From an uncultured Gemmataceae bacterium (GTDB lineage: Bacteria > Planctomycetota > Planctomycetia > Gemmatales > Gemmataceae): a stretch of DNA of 60,152 bases. The notes beneath the pieces are model-generated. The model was given only the letters and a program-made list of their open reading frames with translations. It did no database searches and was not told where the DNA came from. The position numbers were made by a program, and so were the translations under genes. The stretch spans positions 1 to 60,152 of the forward strand of contig CALDUY010000025.1 in assembly GCA_937923405.1 (NCBI GenBank). The letters run 5' to 3'. Shown here one piece after another: positions 42,218 to 51,790 of the stretch. Position 1 is the stretch's first letter. Each line of letters opens with the position of its first letter.

Positions 42218-43501
42218 TCACCCTTTCAGCAGTTTGCCCAGAGTTTGCCGAAGCGGTTTCTCGCAGGGAGCGGCCAGGGCAACTGTGGGTTCGTAGCCGC
42301 CCTCCTGGTACGCTATGTCGGTTGGGAGATAGCCGGGGCCATCGTCGCCATAGCCGGCGACACAGACAAAGCGATCCTTGCGTATCTGCTGAGCGGCGAG
42401 TTGGTACTCGATGAACGGCTCGCCGGGCAGATGCAGCACCTGAGCCGGCCCCAGGTCCAGGCAGGTCAGGTCGATCGGGCGGCTTAGGCGAGCCAGCCAG
42501 GCTAGCTGGAACGCCGCGTTGTTCCGTCGTGCGGTTGGGGCTTTTGCATCGTTCAGCAGTTTCTGACTTTCTGCTTCCGAGAAACTCGCTTCCCGTCGAG
42601 CGGCAAAGCGGAACGGTTCGATCCGCCAGTGGAAGGAGTCGAGGGCGTGTCGCTCCGTTGCTTTCCAGGCGGCGACCATGCCCGCGTGGATGCGATCCCG
42701 CAGCACCGTGCGGTTCTTCGGGTCGCCATCGTTATACTTTCCTGCGGTGATGTTGCCGGCACAACCGGTGAAATACACCTGGAAGACCTTTTTCTCCTCC
42801 GCGGCGCGACGGTCTCGGGCCAGCCCGCAAAAGTCGCAGCTGACCCGTCCCTGTCCGTAGTGGCTCATCGGGTGGGTGGCATAATAGTGTAGCGCGGCCA
42901 ACGGTTGCCGATCGTTCCAGAAGCTGAGGGTCTTCAGCCAGGGGTCGATCAGCCCTTCTGGTTCAGCTCGTGCTTGGGGATCGCGGGTAGCGCTGGTGCG
43001 GGTGTACTTCACCTTGCCGTCGACGACGACTCGGCGATTGGAGGCCACCTGTTCAACTTTTCCCTGTCCGATGCCGATGTGAGTGAAGCGCTGGGTTGCG
43101 CCGAGTGAATCGGCCAGGGATTTGGCCGTCGCTGCCACGGCTCGCGAGAAAAACGACAGATCCAGCGACGTCGGAGCCTTGGCAGCCTGGATGAGCTTTT
43201 CGGCGTGAGTATCGGCAAAGGGGGCATCGTGGGGATGGACACAATGGACAGCGACTCGATCGCTGGTGGTATGGGCGGCCTTGGCCAGAGCCTGACACCA
43301 GGCTCGATGGGCCTCGTTACGCAGGCCGCACCAGTCCACGGCACAGAGAACGATCGGCGCCCCCATGCCTAGCAGTACGACACCGCGGGCCTGTAGGGGA
43401 TCGTCGATGGCCCGGGCTGGAGCAATCCAACCGCCACAGAGCGGATGACCCAGGGGTGGAGTAACATCACAGGCAAAAGTCGCGAGATAAAGGGTTGGCA
43501 T
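42218..43501 (-). CDS. Neutral/alkaline ceramidase-like protein (N-terminal domain type)
   Basis: The protein has 427 aa from 43501. It has the planctomycete ceramidase-like signature: FACDVTPPLGHPLCGGWI at the N-terminus, VHCVHPHDAPFAD with candidate zinc ligands, HYYATHPMSHYGQGRVSCDF, and YFTGCAGNITAGKYNDG. No signal peptide is evident, unlike true secreted ceramidases. Such proteins are abundant in planctomycetes, and the real substrate is unknown. It is divergent from the BON-protein gene. Confidence 0.82.
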   Translation of the reverse strand: MPTLYLATFACDVTPPLGHPLCGGWIAPARAIDDPLQARGVVLLGMGAPIVLCAVDWCGLRNEAHRAWCQALAKAAHTTSDRVAVHCVHPHDAPFADTHAEKLIQAAKAPTSLDLSFFSRAVAATAKSLADSLGATQRFTHIGIGQGKVEQVASNRRVVVDGKVKYTRTSATRDPQARAEPEGLIDPWLKTLSFWNDRQPLAALHYYATHPMSHYGQGRVSCDFCGLARDRRAAEEKKVFQVYFTGCAGNITAGKYNDGDPKNRTVLRDRIHAGMVAAWKATERHALDSFHWRIEPFRFAARREASFSEAESQKLLNDAKAPTARRNNAAFQLAWLARLSRPIDLTCLDLGPAQVLHLPGEPFIEYQLAAQQIRKDRFVCVAGYGDDGPGYLPTDIAYQEGGYEPTVALAAPCEKPLRQTLGKLLKG

Positions 43502-43601
43502 CGATGTGAGCCTCGGCGCAGTGGGCGGGGTTGGGTAAAATAGCGTTGGTGATATTGTCTTGACACGACAGGGGGAACCTGTCAACAGGGGAGGTGGGCA
43601 G

Positions 43602-44492
43602 ATGCGAAAAATCGGCCTGGTTGGCTTGCTCGCTTGTGGGCTTGCGCTGGCGCAGACCTCGACCACCTTCGGTCAAGGATTTGGAACCGGTGGCGGAGGC
43701 GGTTTCGGCTCGGGAGGTAGCGGCGGCGGCTTCACGGGCGGCTTCGGTACCAGCTCCGGCGGCGGCTTCACGGGCGGCTTCGGTACCAGCTCTGGCGGCG
43801 GCTTCGCTGGCGGGTTCGGCACAGGCGGTAGCGGCGGCGGGTTCGGCACCACGGGATTTGGCGGAGCCGGGGGCCAAGGCGGCATGGGCGGCTTCGGCGC
43901 GGGCGGCGGCATGGGTGGGTTCGGCGGCGGGGCGACCACCTCGCAGCTGGGCACTTCCACCTTCATGGGCAAATATTACGGCAACCCCTATGCTCAGGGG
44001 TTGGCTACCGCTACTACTGGGTTGGCCAGTCAGTATGCTCGACCGTTTCCGGTCACACTCAGCTTCGGCAATCCGGTCTTCAACACAGCCGGCACCACGC
44101 GAACGGGGATTGGCGGCCAGACCGGGCTGGGCGGTCTCGGACAAGGCGGCCTCGGCATGGGCGGCTTAGCTGGCGGGTTGAACAATCCCAATCGCTTCAC
44201 CGGTGTAAACAGTTCAGGAATTCGTCGCGCTCCCGGCTATTTAGCCGAGCCTGTGTTCGATGTTCCCGCTCCCTCACGAGCCGCCATCGTCCAACCCCAG
44301 TTACAGACACTTATTTCCCGATCGAATCGGCTACCCTCAGCGAGTAACATCAACATTGATACCGTGGGCGAAACGGTTGTGTTACGGGGACAAGTGACAA
44401 GCGAACGAGAACGACGACTGGCCGAAGCGATGATCCGTCTCACCCCAGGTGTTCGCTCGGTCCGAAACGAATTACGAACTCCGCCTCAATAG
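43602..44492 (+). CDS. Secreted Gly-rich protein with C-terminal BON domain
   Basis: The protein has 296 aa from 43602, giving a signal peptide (MRKIGLVGLLACGLALAQ). A long Gly/Phe/Ser repeat region follows (GGGFTGGFGTSSG occurs twice with nearly identical DNA, a recent duplication). Residues ~230-295 are a BON domain (NINIDTVGETVVLRGQVTSERERR, then IRLTPGVRSVRNEL), a small periplasmic or membrane-binding module. A strong terminator lies 90 nt downstream. Confidence 0.85.
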   Translation: MRKIGLVGLLACGLALAQTSTTFGQGFGTGGGGGFGSGGSGGGFTGGFGTSSGGGFTGGFGTSSGGGFAGGFGTGGSGGGFGTTGFGGAGGQGGMGGFGAGGGMGGFGGGATTSQLGTSTFMGKYYGNPYAQGLATATTGLASQYARPFPVTLSFGNPVFNTAGTTRTGIGGQTGLGGLGQGGLGMGGLAGGLNNPNRFTGVNSSGIRRAPGYLAEPVFDVPAPSRAAIVQPQLQTLISRSNRLPSASNINIDTVGETVVLRGQVTSERERRLAEAMIRLTPGVRSVRNELRTPPQ

Positions 44493-44582
44493 CTTTAGCG
44501 AAGTAGTACTCACCCCCTTTGTACTGCCGCTTCAGTGGGGGTAGTGACAATCTGGCCCAAGAATGCGTTCCCTTTATGAACA

Positions 44583-44621
44583 GGAGCCTGCACAACAGCG
44601 TTGCAGGCTCCCCTTTTTTTA
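44583..44621 (+). terminator. Intrinsic terminator after the BON-domain gene
   Basis: A perfect 10-bp stem (GGAGCCTGCA at 44583-44592 with its complement at 44602-44611) has a 9-nt loop and is followed by CC and seven T. The rest of the gap 44493-44771 is AT-rich and probably holds the promoter of the next gene, but no clear -35/-10 pair was chosen. Confidence 0.9.
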
Positions 44622-44771
44622 TTTATCACAAACATAAAAGCTATATTAGAGATCTCTTTTTTAGAGTAGCGAGGTGCCCTTGGTCTGTTGGCAGAAAATC
44701 ACCCTGGACCAAACCACGTTTGAGAGGTAGCATTCGAGCATACTCTTCTTATCTTTGCTTCAGGTGTCGAT

Positions 44772-46208
44772 ATGCGCTGGATCATTCCTTGCGCTGGATG
44801 TGGTCTGACCGTACAGGTCGGCCAGGAGCAGCTCGGCCGTTCTCTACGCTGTCCGTGTTGTGAGTCGCGTCTAAGCATCAGACGGCCAAAGCCCACGGTT
44901 GCAGTGCAATCCACACCTTCCCGAAGGGTTCCGTTGCTGCGAAGACATTGGCGTTGGCTGGCAGGAGCGGGGGTGATACTGCTGCTGGTTGGAAGCGCTC
45001 TGGGACTGGCCTATTTTCATTGGTGGAAACCGCCTGCCGTTCGAGCCGGCATCCCCATGCCGATTCCGATGGAATTGTCCAGCGTCACCAGCGGAACCAG
45101 TGGCGGACTCAAGGAGGCGCGGTTGTTTGCCGGTCCCGCCGGAAGCATTGCTCTGGGAAACTCGATCACCTTGGGCGACATCGGGACGTCCGAAAACGTT
45201 CGCCTGCCTAGCACGGATTTAAGTTCCATCCCCCGAATGGAACAGTTGGCCCAGGTGCCGACCCATCTAGCAGCGATTCAGGATGGGAAAACTGCCCTGG
45301 TACTCTTCGCCACCAGCGATGGCTTACTTCGCCTCTACGATCCCTCCACCTGGAAAGAGGTGCGAACTGTTCAGCTCGATCGACCCGCCTATCTGCTCCA
45401 ACTCGATGCGGAGCGTCGGCGACTGTATGCTGCCACCACCTCAGCGGAGGTGCTGCGTATCAATGAACTAGGAGAGCGTAGCCTCAACGAACGAACTGCC
45501 GAGAAGAGCCAAATTGAAATCTACGATTTGGAGGCCATTCTTACCTCGAACTCGGTAAAACCGCTTCACCGTCTGAGACTCGGTGCGAATTTGACCGACC
45601 TGCTTCTTTCTCCTGATCGAAAAACGTTGTACTACCTCAGCGAAAGCCTCCACTCTAGCCCGTTGGGGAGAATCGATACGCAAACCTGGGTTCGCGACGA
45701 GAGTCTAGAGCTGCGTTCGCCGGGACCAGGCATCCTGACACTGGCTCCCGATGGCTCGACGCTGTATTGTCTGGCCAGCGGGCGACTCTACCTGATCGAT
45801 ACCAAAGGATGGCAAGTTCGCGAGCAATTTCCCATCAATTCTTCGATTCAGGCGGTCGCGGTCGATCCGGCAGGCCGTTTGTACCTCGCCGAACGAGTGC
45901 GCGGCATTCAGCTCAAGATCATCGATACTAAAACTCGCACGACTTTAATTCGTTGCTCCTCCGACATCGAAGGGCGGCCCATGCTGGCCTTGTCCCCCGA
46001 TGGCAAACGCATCTATGTTGGTTCTTCGTCATTCATCGCTGGCCGGATCTGGACGATCAGTTTCAACGAGCCACCGTCTGCTCGGTCGGTCCTGCATGCA
46101 CAAGCGGGCAGCGATCGTTCCCGGTTGATTCGCGGAGCTTTAAGTATCACCGCCGACGGTAACTACCTGATCACACGCACCGGACAGGTGTTCCGTGTGC
46201 CTGCCTGA
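44772..46208 (+). CDS. Membrane-anchored beta-propeller protein with N-terminal zinc ribbon
   Basis: The protein has 478 aa. The N-terminus has a zinc-ribbon-like CAGCGLTVQVGQEQLGRSLRCPCC, a small module common at the start of planctomycete proteins. A transmembrane helix (WLAGAGVILLLVGSALGLAYF, near 60-80) follows. The remainder (~130-478) is a YncE/WD40-like propeller with repeated blades (ALVLFATSDGLLRLYDPSTW, LTLAPDGSTLYCLASGRLYLID, LALSPDGKRIYVGSS). Ligand or partner is unknown. It is probably exposed outside the cytoplasmic membrane. Confidence 0.8.
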   Translation: MRWIIPCAGCGLTVQVGQEQLGRSLRCPCCESRLSIRRPKPTVAVQSTPSRRVPLLRRHWRWLAGAGVILLLVGSALGLAYFHWWKPPAVRAGIPMPIPMELSSVTSGTSGGLKEARLFAGPAGSIALGNSITLGDIGTSENVRLPSTDLSSIPRMEQLAQVPTHLAAIQDGKTALVLFATSDGLLRLYDPSTWKEVRTVQLDRPAYLLQLDAERRRLYAATTSAEVLRINELGERSLNERTAEKSQIEIYDLEAILTSNSVKPLHRLRLGANLTDLLLSPDRKTLYYLSESLHSSPLGRIDTQTWVRDESLELRSPGPGILTLAPDGSTLYCLASGRLYLIDTKGWQVREQFPINSSIQAVAVDPAGRLYLAERVRGIQLKIIDTKTRTTLIRCSSDIEGRPMLALSPDGKRIYVGSSSFIAGRIWTISFNEPPSARSVLHAQAGSDRSRLIRGALSITADGNYLITRTGQVFRVPA

Positions 46209-46360
46209 GGGCCGCACTCTGAAACGACTCTAGCGGTTCTGCTAGCTTCCGCCCTTCCCTCCCCGCCCAGCCGTCAACGGATTGAGCAGGGCTAGCGCAG
46301 GTTCCGATCCGATCCATCTTGTGGAAACTCGCGCGCTTCGCGTACTTCGAGGTGGATGTT

Positions 46361-46675
46361 ATGGCGACGTTCTACTTGCTGCCGGCTCGTGGGGTGTTGG
46401 GCGATCAGATTGTGGATACTCTGGGAGTGTTTCTTCCGGGGATCGATTGGACGACTTCCGCCCGGCAACGGCTGGCTGAACTGCTGGTGCAAACGCTGGA
46501 GCTGCGCGACGAGGTATTTTTGGTGTTTCGCGATGAACTGCCCGGCGGCTCGGCCTACGAGTCAGCCCTGATCGAGGGCTACGGAGCTGAACCCGGTGAT
46601 GAAGTCGTCGAGGTGCGGCCAGGATTGCCTTCCCGACGTTGGCGCATCAGTCAGCTGCCCCATCTGGCCGCCTGA
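46361..46675 (+). CDS. Hypothetical 104-aa protein
   Basis: The start at 46361 follows a GAGGTGG. The protein is a compact alpha/beta sequence (MATFYLLPARGVLGDQIVD, then ELRDEVFLVFRDELPGG, ending in a basic RRWRISQLP) with no transmembrane segment. No family is recognised. It lies tail to tail with the DUF2237 gene, 19 nt apart. Confidence 0.65.
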   Translation: MATFYLLPARGVLGDQIVDTLGVFLPGIDWTTSARQRLAELLVQTLELRDEVFLVFRDELPGGSAYESALIEGYGAEPGDEVVEVRPGLPSRRWRISQLPHLAA

Positions 46676-46694
46676 AGTCGCATCGCTGGGACGC

Positions 46695-47069
46695 TCAATC
46701 GGGCCAGCCCACTTCATGGGCACATTCCCGAAGCGCGTCGAGACTGACTATCCGCAAAGCAGCCTGATGAGTGGCTGCCAGGATCACTGGCGGGGCGCAG
46801 CCGGCCTCGTAGGCTTCCTTCCAGCGGGCCGCACATAGACACCACCGATCGCCCGGTTTCAGCCCTGGAAAGCCAAACCGTGGCGTCGAAAGATCATTGC
46901 CCATCTCACGAGTGTAGGCGAGGAACTCGGCAGTCATGATCGCACAGACGGTGTGACTGCCGAAGTCATCGGCACTGGTTTCACAACAACCAGTTCGGAA
47001 GAATCCGGTCATGGGATTGGTCGAACAAACCGCTAACGGACCGCCGAGAACGTTGCGTGCTTCACTCAT
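46695..47069 (-). CDS. DUF2237 family protein
   Basis: The protein has 124 aa and matches the DUF2237 pattern throughout: NVLGGPLAVCSTNPMTGFFRTGCCET, GSHTVCAIMTAEFLAY, GNDLSTPRFGFPGLKPGDRWCLCAARW, and a C-terminal PVILAATHQAAL. The conserved Cys and Asp residues suggest metal or cofactor binding, but no function is established. It lies 62 nt downstream of purA on the same strand. Confidence 0.92.
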   Translation of the reverse strand: MSEARNVLGGPLAVCSTNPMTGFFRTGCCETSADDFGSHTVCAIMTAEFLAYTREMGNDLSTPRFGFPGLKPGDRWCLCAARWKEAYEAGCAPPVILAATHQAALRIVSLDALRECAHEVGWPD

Positions 47070-47131
47070 GCCATTCTCTCCTCGCCTTCTCTTCCTACCC
47101 TGAGACCGGCGAGCCTGTCGCTCGTCGGAGG

Positions 47132-48433
47132 TTATCGAGTTAACCGGGCGAAAATAGTTTGCGATCGATCGGGGCCGACGGAAACAATCGAAACGGGCAG
47201 TTCGAGCAACTCGGCCAGCCGATCCACATAGCGACGGGCGGCACCAGGTAGCTCACTCAACCAACGAATGCCGCTGATGTCCTGCTTCCAGCCCGGCAGA
47301 GATTCGTAAATCGGTCGACACCGCGCCAGCTGGAAGGCGTCGCCAGGGAAACGAGTGATGCGCTCTCCATCGAGTTCGTAGGCGGTGCAAATCTTAATTT
47401 CGTCTAACTCGCTCAGCACATCCAGCAGCATCAGGGCCAGTTCGTCCGCGCCGTTGAAGGCCGCCGAATAGCGAACAGCGACCGCATCAAACCAGCCACA
47501 GCGACGAGGCCGACCCGTTACGGTGCCATACTCACGCCCGGTGCGACGAATTTTCTCGCCGATGCCCTCAGGACCGTCGAGCAACTCAGTCGGAAACGGT
47601 CCTGCGCCGACTCGGGTGGTGTAGGCCTTAATCACTCCGATGACTCGGTTCAACTGGCGCGTCGGCACGCCACAGCCGCTCCAGATGCCGGCGGTCGAAC
47701 TGTTGGAACTGGTCACGAAAGGATAGCTGCCATGATCAACGTCGAGCAAACTACCCTGGGCGGCCTCGAAGAGAATGCGTTTGCCCGCTTTGATCGCGTC
47801 CAGCAACAAGGCATTGGTGTCTCGAACGTAGGGGCGCAGGGTCTCGGCATAGCCCAGGTATTCCTCGCACAGAGCCTGGGCATCGAACTGGCGTGCCTCG
47901 GACGAAAGTGCTTTCAAAAGACGATTTTTTCGCTCGACAATGGTGACAAGTCGGTCCTGCAGATGCTGCGGATGGAGCAACTCTTCGACGCGAATCGAAT
48001 AAAGCCGACCGACTTTATCCTGATAGCACGGACCAATGCCGCGACCAGTGGTACCGATGGCGCGACCGTTGGCCGCTCCCTCGTGTAACCGCTCCTCTTC
48101 CATGTGGTAGGGAAAGATGACGTGAGCGTGATTGCTGAGGACGAGGTTCTCACCGACCGACACGCCTGCGGCCTTTAGATTGCTGACCTCCTCAGTGAAC
48201 TTCGGCGGGTAGACGACCACGCCATTGCCGATAACCGAGGTCTTGTCGGGAGACAACACCCCCGTGGGTAGTAGCGAGAGTTTGAAGGTTTTGCCGTCAC
48301 GGACGACGGTGTGTCCGGCGTTGGCTCCGCCGTTGTAGCGAACGATGAAATCATGCTCGACGGTCAACAGGTCGACGATTTTTCCCTTGGCTTCGTCACC
48401 CCACTGCAGGCCGACCACACTGGAACACGGCAT
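47132..48433 (-). CDS. purA: Adenylosuccinate synthase
   Basis: The protein has 433 aa from 48433. It catalyses IMP + Asp + GTP to adenylosuccinate in AMP synthesis. Motifs are VVGLQWGDEAKGKIVDLL (P-loop; the usual GDEGKG carries Ala in place of the middle Gly), NGGANAGHTV with the catalytic His, GTTGRGIGPCYQDK, FEAAQGSLLDVDHGSYPFVTSSN, and GRPRRCGWFDAVA near the GTP/Asp-binding loops. Length is as expected. Apart from the P-loop change all key residues look present. Confidence 0.97.
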   Translation of the reverse strand: MPCSSVVGLQWGDEAKGKIVDLLTVEHDFIVRYNGGANAGHTVVRDGKTFKLSLLPTGVLSPDKTSVIGNGVVVYPPKFTEEVSNLKAAGVSVGENLVLSNHAHVIFPYHMEEERLHEGAANGRAIGTTGRGIGPCYQDKVGRLYSIRVEELLHPQHLQDRLVTIVERKNRLLKALSSEARQFDAQALCEEYLGYAETLRPYVRDTNALLLDAIKAGKRILFEAAQGSLLDVDHGSYPFVTSSNSSTAGIWSGCGVPTRQLNRVIGVIKAYTTRVGAGPFPTELLDGPEGIGEKIRRTGREYGTVTGRPRRCGWFDAVAVRYSAAFNGADELALMLLDVLSELDEIKICTAYELDGERITRFPGDAFQLARCRPIYESLPGWKQDISGIRWLSELPGAARRYVDRLAELLELPVSIVSVGPDRSQTIFARLTR

Positions 48434-48653
48434 GCGGTTCCCTTTCTGACACGGGCAAAGCTCGAACACACCAACGCCCGGGAGACCGACCCGGGCGTTT
48501 ACCGTTCCGAACGAAAGCGTACTAGTTTGATTTACTTCCGTCGCAACGGGCTGTCAAGAATGGGCCAGCCGATTAAATCCGCTTGCGAGAGGGCGGTCAT
48601 ACCGCTAGGTTAATCTAAAACTCGTTGCTTCTACCACCCCCGAGGGATGACCC

Positions 48654-49058
48654 ATGGCCAAGAGGCCCCGCAATCGTCTGGAACTGCGTGAACAGTACGA
48701 AGCCGCCGAGGCGCGCGAACGCGAAGCGCTGCGCGAGGCCGGTGAGGATTTCGACGAAGAAGAAGACGATGAAGATGTGAGTGATCTGGATTTGGGAGAT
48801 TCCGACGTCGAGGACGACGAGGAAGCGCTCATCAAGCCAAAGAAAAAGGCGAAAAAAGCTCCCGCTAAGCCGCGCAAGAAGACCGCTAAAGTGGTTCGCA
48901 AGCGCGTTGTCTGGGTGGTCTTCGACAACTCCAACAAGAAGATTGCTCAGTTTGATTACATCAAGAAAGACGAAGCCCTCGCCCTAGCCGAGAAGCTCAA
49001 GACCGAGAAGAAGCAAACCTACTTCGTCCAGCCGTTCAAGGAAGAAATGACCGAGTAA
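48654..49058 (+). CDS. Hypothetical protein with acidic and basic tracts
   Basis: The protein has 134 aa. A charged helical N-terminus (NRLELREQYEAAEAREREAL) precedes an Asp/Glu tract (FDEEEDDEDVSDLDLGDSD), then a Lys/Ala/Pro histone-H1-like tract (KPKKKAKKAPAKPRKK). A folded C-terminus follows (VVWVVFDNSNKKIAQFDYIKKDEALALAEKLK). No family is recognised; the tail pattern suggests nucleic-acid association. A terminator follows 30 nt after the stop. Confidence 0.8.
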   Translation: MAKRPRNRLELREQYEAAEAREREALREAGEDFDEEEDDEDVSDLDLGDSDVEDDEEALIKPKKKAKKAPAKPRKKTAKVVRKRVVWVVFDNSNKKIAQFDYIKKDEALALAEKLKTEKKQTYFVQPFKEEMTE

Positions 49059-49088
49059 ACCGAGCAAAAAACTCCTGTATCTCCATCG

Positions 49089-49112
49089 AGGACGGGACGA
49101 CCCCGTCCTTTT
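49089..49112 (+). terminator. Intrinsic terminator
   Basis: An 8-bp stem (AGGACGGG with CCCGTCCT, 5-nt loop) is followed by a short T-run, 30 nt after the stop of the acidic/basic protein gene. Confidence 0.8.
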
Positions 49113-49234
49113 CGCATGTTGGTCGCTAATTCTTTCTTTTCGCGAAAAGCCCATCAAGGGTGAACACTTCCTGTTATTATTCGTATAACTAAATTATACG
49201 GATTGTGTGAAGTTTATTCAACTTCGAGGATCCA

Positions 49235-49684
49235 ATGTGTCGTTTGTCAAGTTGGGCCCTAGTACTAGTAGTGGCGATCGGCTGTCAGGGAGAGAGCGGC
49301 CCCAGGAGGTATCCTGTCGAAGGTGAGGTACGGATCAACGGTCAACCAGCGGCTTTCGTTCGCGTGCAATTTCATCATGTCGATTCTTCGTTGCCGGGTA
49401 ATCTCAAGATACCTGTTGGCATGACAAAGGAATCAGGTCGGTTCCAACTCTCTACCTCGGGCAACAACGATGGAGCCATCGAGGGAGAATATCGCGTTAC
49501 CTTTGAGTGGATGTCGGGCAACGACCTAAGCGCGTTTGACAAACTGGGTGGCAAATTCGCCAACGTGGCAACGACACCATTTCGCGTCAAGGTTGAGCCC
49601 AAAAAAAACATTCTGCCCACTTTTGAACTAACGATACCGGAAGCCTCTATCCTTCGCCGTCCTCCTCGTGGTACGGAACCGTGA
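49235..49684 (+). CDS. Secreted lipoprotein, carboxypeptidase-regulatory/transthyretin-like
   Basis: The protein has 149 aa. The signal ends in a lipobox (LVVAIGC), so it is probably lipidated. The mature part is a single beta-sandwich ([51 protein letters not shown]), typical of planctomycete proteins encoded next to DUF1559 proteins. It precedes the DUF1559 gene by 26 nt, and the two are probably co-expressed. Confidence 0.85.
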   Translation: MCRLSSWALVLVVAIGCQGESGPRRYPVEGEVRINGQPAAFVRVQFHHVDSSLPGNLKIPVGMTKESGRFQLSTSGNNDGAIEGEYRVTFEWMSGNDLSAFDKLGGKFANVATTPFRVKVEPKKNILPTFELTIPEASILRRPPRGTEP

Positions 49685-49710
49685 CAGTTCTACAAAAAGA
49701 GGTCTTTGCA

Positions 49711-50661
49711 ATGTTCGAGCGATCTCGTCGTTCTGCGTTTACTCTGATCGAACTACTGGTCGTTATTGCGATCATCGCGATCTTGATTGGGTTACTCTTG
49801 CCTGCGGTTCAGAAGGTACGCGAAGCTGCCGCCCGCATGAAGTGCAGTAACAATCTTAAACAACTCGGCTTGGCCTTACACAACTTCCATGACACCTATA
49901 ACGAATTTCCCCGCAACAATCCGTTGGTGTTGCGGGGCGATGGGATGCGTTTCGTCGAGGATCCCTGGTCGTTGACATTGTTGCCGTTCCTCGAACAAGA
50001 CAATCTATTTCGCGCTTGGAACCGCCAACTGGGCTACGCTGAGGGGACGAATCGGGCTCTGGTTCGCACACCAATTCCGGTTTACAAGTGTCCCTCGTCC
50101 CCAACGAGTCCGGTGGAAACGTTTTCTCCTCCCTCGGCCTCGTTCTCGGCGGATGCTACGGCTTTAGCCGGTAGTAGTTTCCAGGCCGCTCCGGTGGAGT
50201 ATTTTCCCGTTCTGTTTGTGCGACGCCCGCCGATGACTACGGTTGACCCGTTGGATCGCGGATTGTTGCAGCAGGTGCAGAAAGTCAAGATGGCCGATGT
50301 TACTGATGGCTTGAGCAACACCCTAGCGTTTGGCGAGGTCTCCGGGTTTCCACGGTGGCTGATTCGCGGCGGCCAACCTCATCCCAGCACGCCGTTGAAT
50401 GCCCCCGGTTTTGGCAATCTCGGCGGCTGGTGTCGAATTCTCTTCATCCGTACCGACATGACAGGCACGTTGTTGAACGGTGGCAATTGCCTCATCAATT
50501 GCACGAACTACGCTGGGGTGAATCTCTATAGTTTTCATAGCGGCGGCGTAAACATTGCCTTGGCCGATGGTTCGGTTCGCTTCCTGTCCGAGTCGATCAG
50601 TATGGATGCTCTCTATCGCTTAGCGGCGATCAGCGACGGCTTACCGGGTTTGTTGAACTAA
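49711..50661 (+). CDS. DUF1559 pseudopilin-like protein with type IV prepilin N-terminus
   Basis: The protein has 316 aa from 49711. The N-terminus [20 protein letters not shown] is a classical prepilin leader plus hydrophobic helix for cleavage and N-methylation at Phe. It is followed by [33 protein letters not shown], the hallmark of DUF1559. The C-terminus has [19 protein letters not shown], the H-X9-DG motif of the family. Dozens of paralogues are usual in planctomycetes. It lies between a lipoprotein and a helical-repeat protein. Confidence 0.95.
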   Translation: MFERSRRSAFTLIELLVVIAIIAILIGLLLPAVQKVREAAARMKCSNNLKQLGLALHNFHDTYNEFPRNNPLVLRGDGMRFVEDPWSLTLLPFLEQDNLFRAWNRQLGYAEGTNRALVRTPIPVYKCPSSPTSPVETFSPPSASFSADATALAGSSFQAAPVEYFPVLFVRRPPMTTVDPLDRGLLQQVQKVKMADVTDGLSNTLAFGEVSGFPRWLIRGGQPHPSTPLNAPGFGNLGGWCRILFIRTDMTGTLLNGGNCLINCTNYAGVNLYSFHSGGVNIALADGSVRFLSESISMDALYRLAAISDGLPGLLN

Positions 50662-50690
50662 CGGTGTTACACGGGCTGGGAGAAGTTCAT

Positions 50691-51782
50691 ATGTTGACCA
50701 AGTGGCTAGTCTGGCTAATCTTATTGACGCCAACCGCTCCGGAGGAATCTTCCAAAGCAGTAGCCGATCTATTGGCCCGAGTGGCTGCTAACAATCGCCC
50801 CCGAGTTGCTTGGGATCGAGTTGTGGCTCACGGTCCGCAGTCGCTGTTACCATTGCTCCGTGCTATGCCACGCGAGAATCTCCAGCAAACCAACTGGTTG
50901 GCGACGGCCTTCGATCGCATCGTCGAGCAAAATGACCAGCTTCCAGTAGAGGCGTTGCTCGACTTCGCTAAGGATACCAAGCACTTGGGGCAGGCTCGCC
51001 GCTTGGCCCTGGAAGCGGTCGAGAAGCGTCGTCCCGGCACACGCGAACGATTGCTGGCCGGCTGGTTGACCGACCCAGAGTTTCGTGAGGATGCGGTTTC
51101 TCACCTGGTCAACTTGGCGGAGACGGCCCTGGCTGCCAAGGAGAAGACCAAGGCTTTGACCAGGTTTCGTCAAGCCTTCGAGACGACGCAACAGATCGAC
51201 CGCATTCAAGAGTTGGCAGAGCGGTTACGCGAATTAGGCGAAAATCCCAATCTCTATTCTCGTCTGGGAGTCGTGACCGACTGGCATGTCATCGGAGCTT
51301 TTCGCGCTCCACCAGACAAGGCATTTGCCCTGAAGTTTCCCCCTGAGTCCTCGCTCGATCTGGACGCTGTCTACACGGATGCCGGCCGTTCTTTGCGGTG
51401 GAAGCGGATCATTGCTGACAGCTCCGATGGACGCATCGATCTGATTCCCCATGTTCAGGGCGAAGGTGTGGCTTATTTGAGTACACGACTAAATAGCAAG
51501 TCGGGGCAAAGCGTCGAGCTACGTGCTTCTGCCGTGGACAATCTCACCGTCTGGCTCAATGGTGAACGAGTAATTCATCATGGCATCGCCTACCGCAGTC
51601 ATTTCCGGCTGGATTGGCACACGGCCCAGGTTTGCTTGAAGCCTGGAGAGAACACTTTGTTAGTCAAGGCCTCGCGTGCTCCAGCTGGAGAGGAGCGCGG
51701 CGGACGCAAGGCTAAATGGGAAGTTCTACTTCGTCTGGTGGACCGCCAAGGCAAGGGCTTGGTCTTTTCCGCAAGCAAATGA
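50691..51782 (+). CDS. Hypothetical protein: helical-repeat N-terminus plus beta-sandwich
   Basis: The protein has 363 aa from 50691, giving a short signal-like start (MLTKWLVWLILLTPTAPEES); 50664 is an alternative. Residues ~25-200 are alpha-helical and HEAT-like (LLPLLRAMPRENLQQTNWLA, VEALLDFAKDTKHLGQARRL). Residues ~215-360 form a beta domain (VVTDWHVIGAFRAPPDKAFALKF, VDNLTVWLNGERVIHH, PGENTLLVKASRA) similar to carbohydrate-binding-like modules in planctomycete enzymes. No catalytic motif is seen. It is 8 nt upstream of the PQQ-propeller gene. Confidence 0.7.
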   Translation: MLTKWLVWLILLTPTAPEESSKAVADLLARVAANNRPRVAWDRVVAHGPQSLLPLLRAMPRENLQQTNWLATAFDRIVEQNDQLPVEALLDFAKDTKHLGQARRLALEAVEKRRPGTRERLLAGWLTDPEFREDAVSHLVNLAETALAAKEKTKALTRFRQAFETTQQIDRIQELAERLRELGENPNLYSRLGVVTDWHVIGAFRAPPDKAFALKFPPESSLDLDAVYTDAGRSLRWKRIIADSSDGRIDLIPHVQGEGVAYLSTRLNSKSGQSVELRASAVDNLTVWLNGERVIHHGIAYRSHFRLDWHTAQVCLKPGENTLLVKASRAPAGEERGGRKAKWEVLLRLVDRQGKGLVFSASK

Positions 51783-51790
51783 GGTAACGG

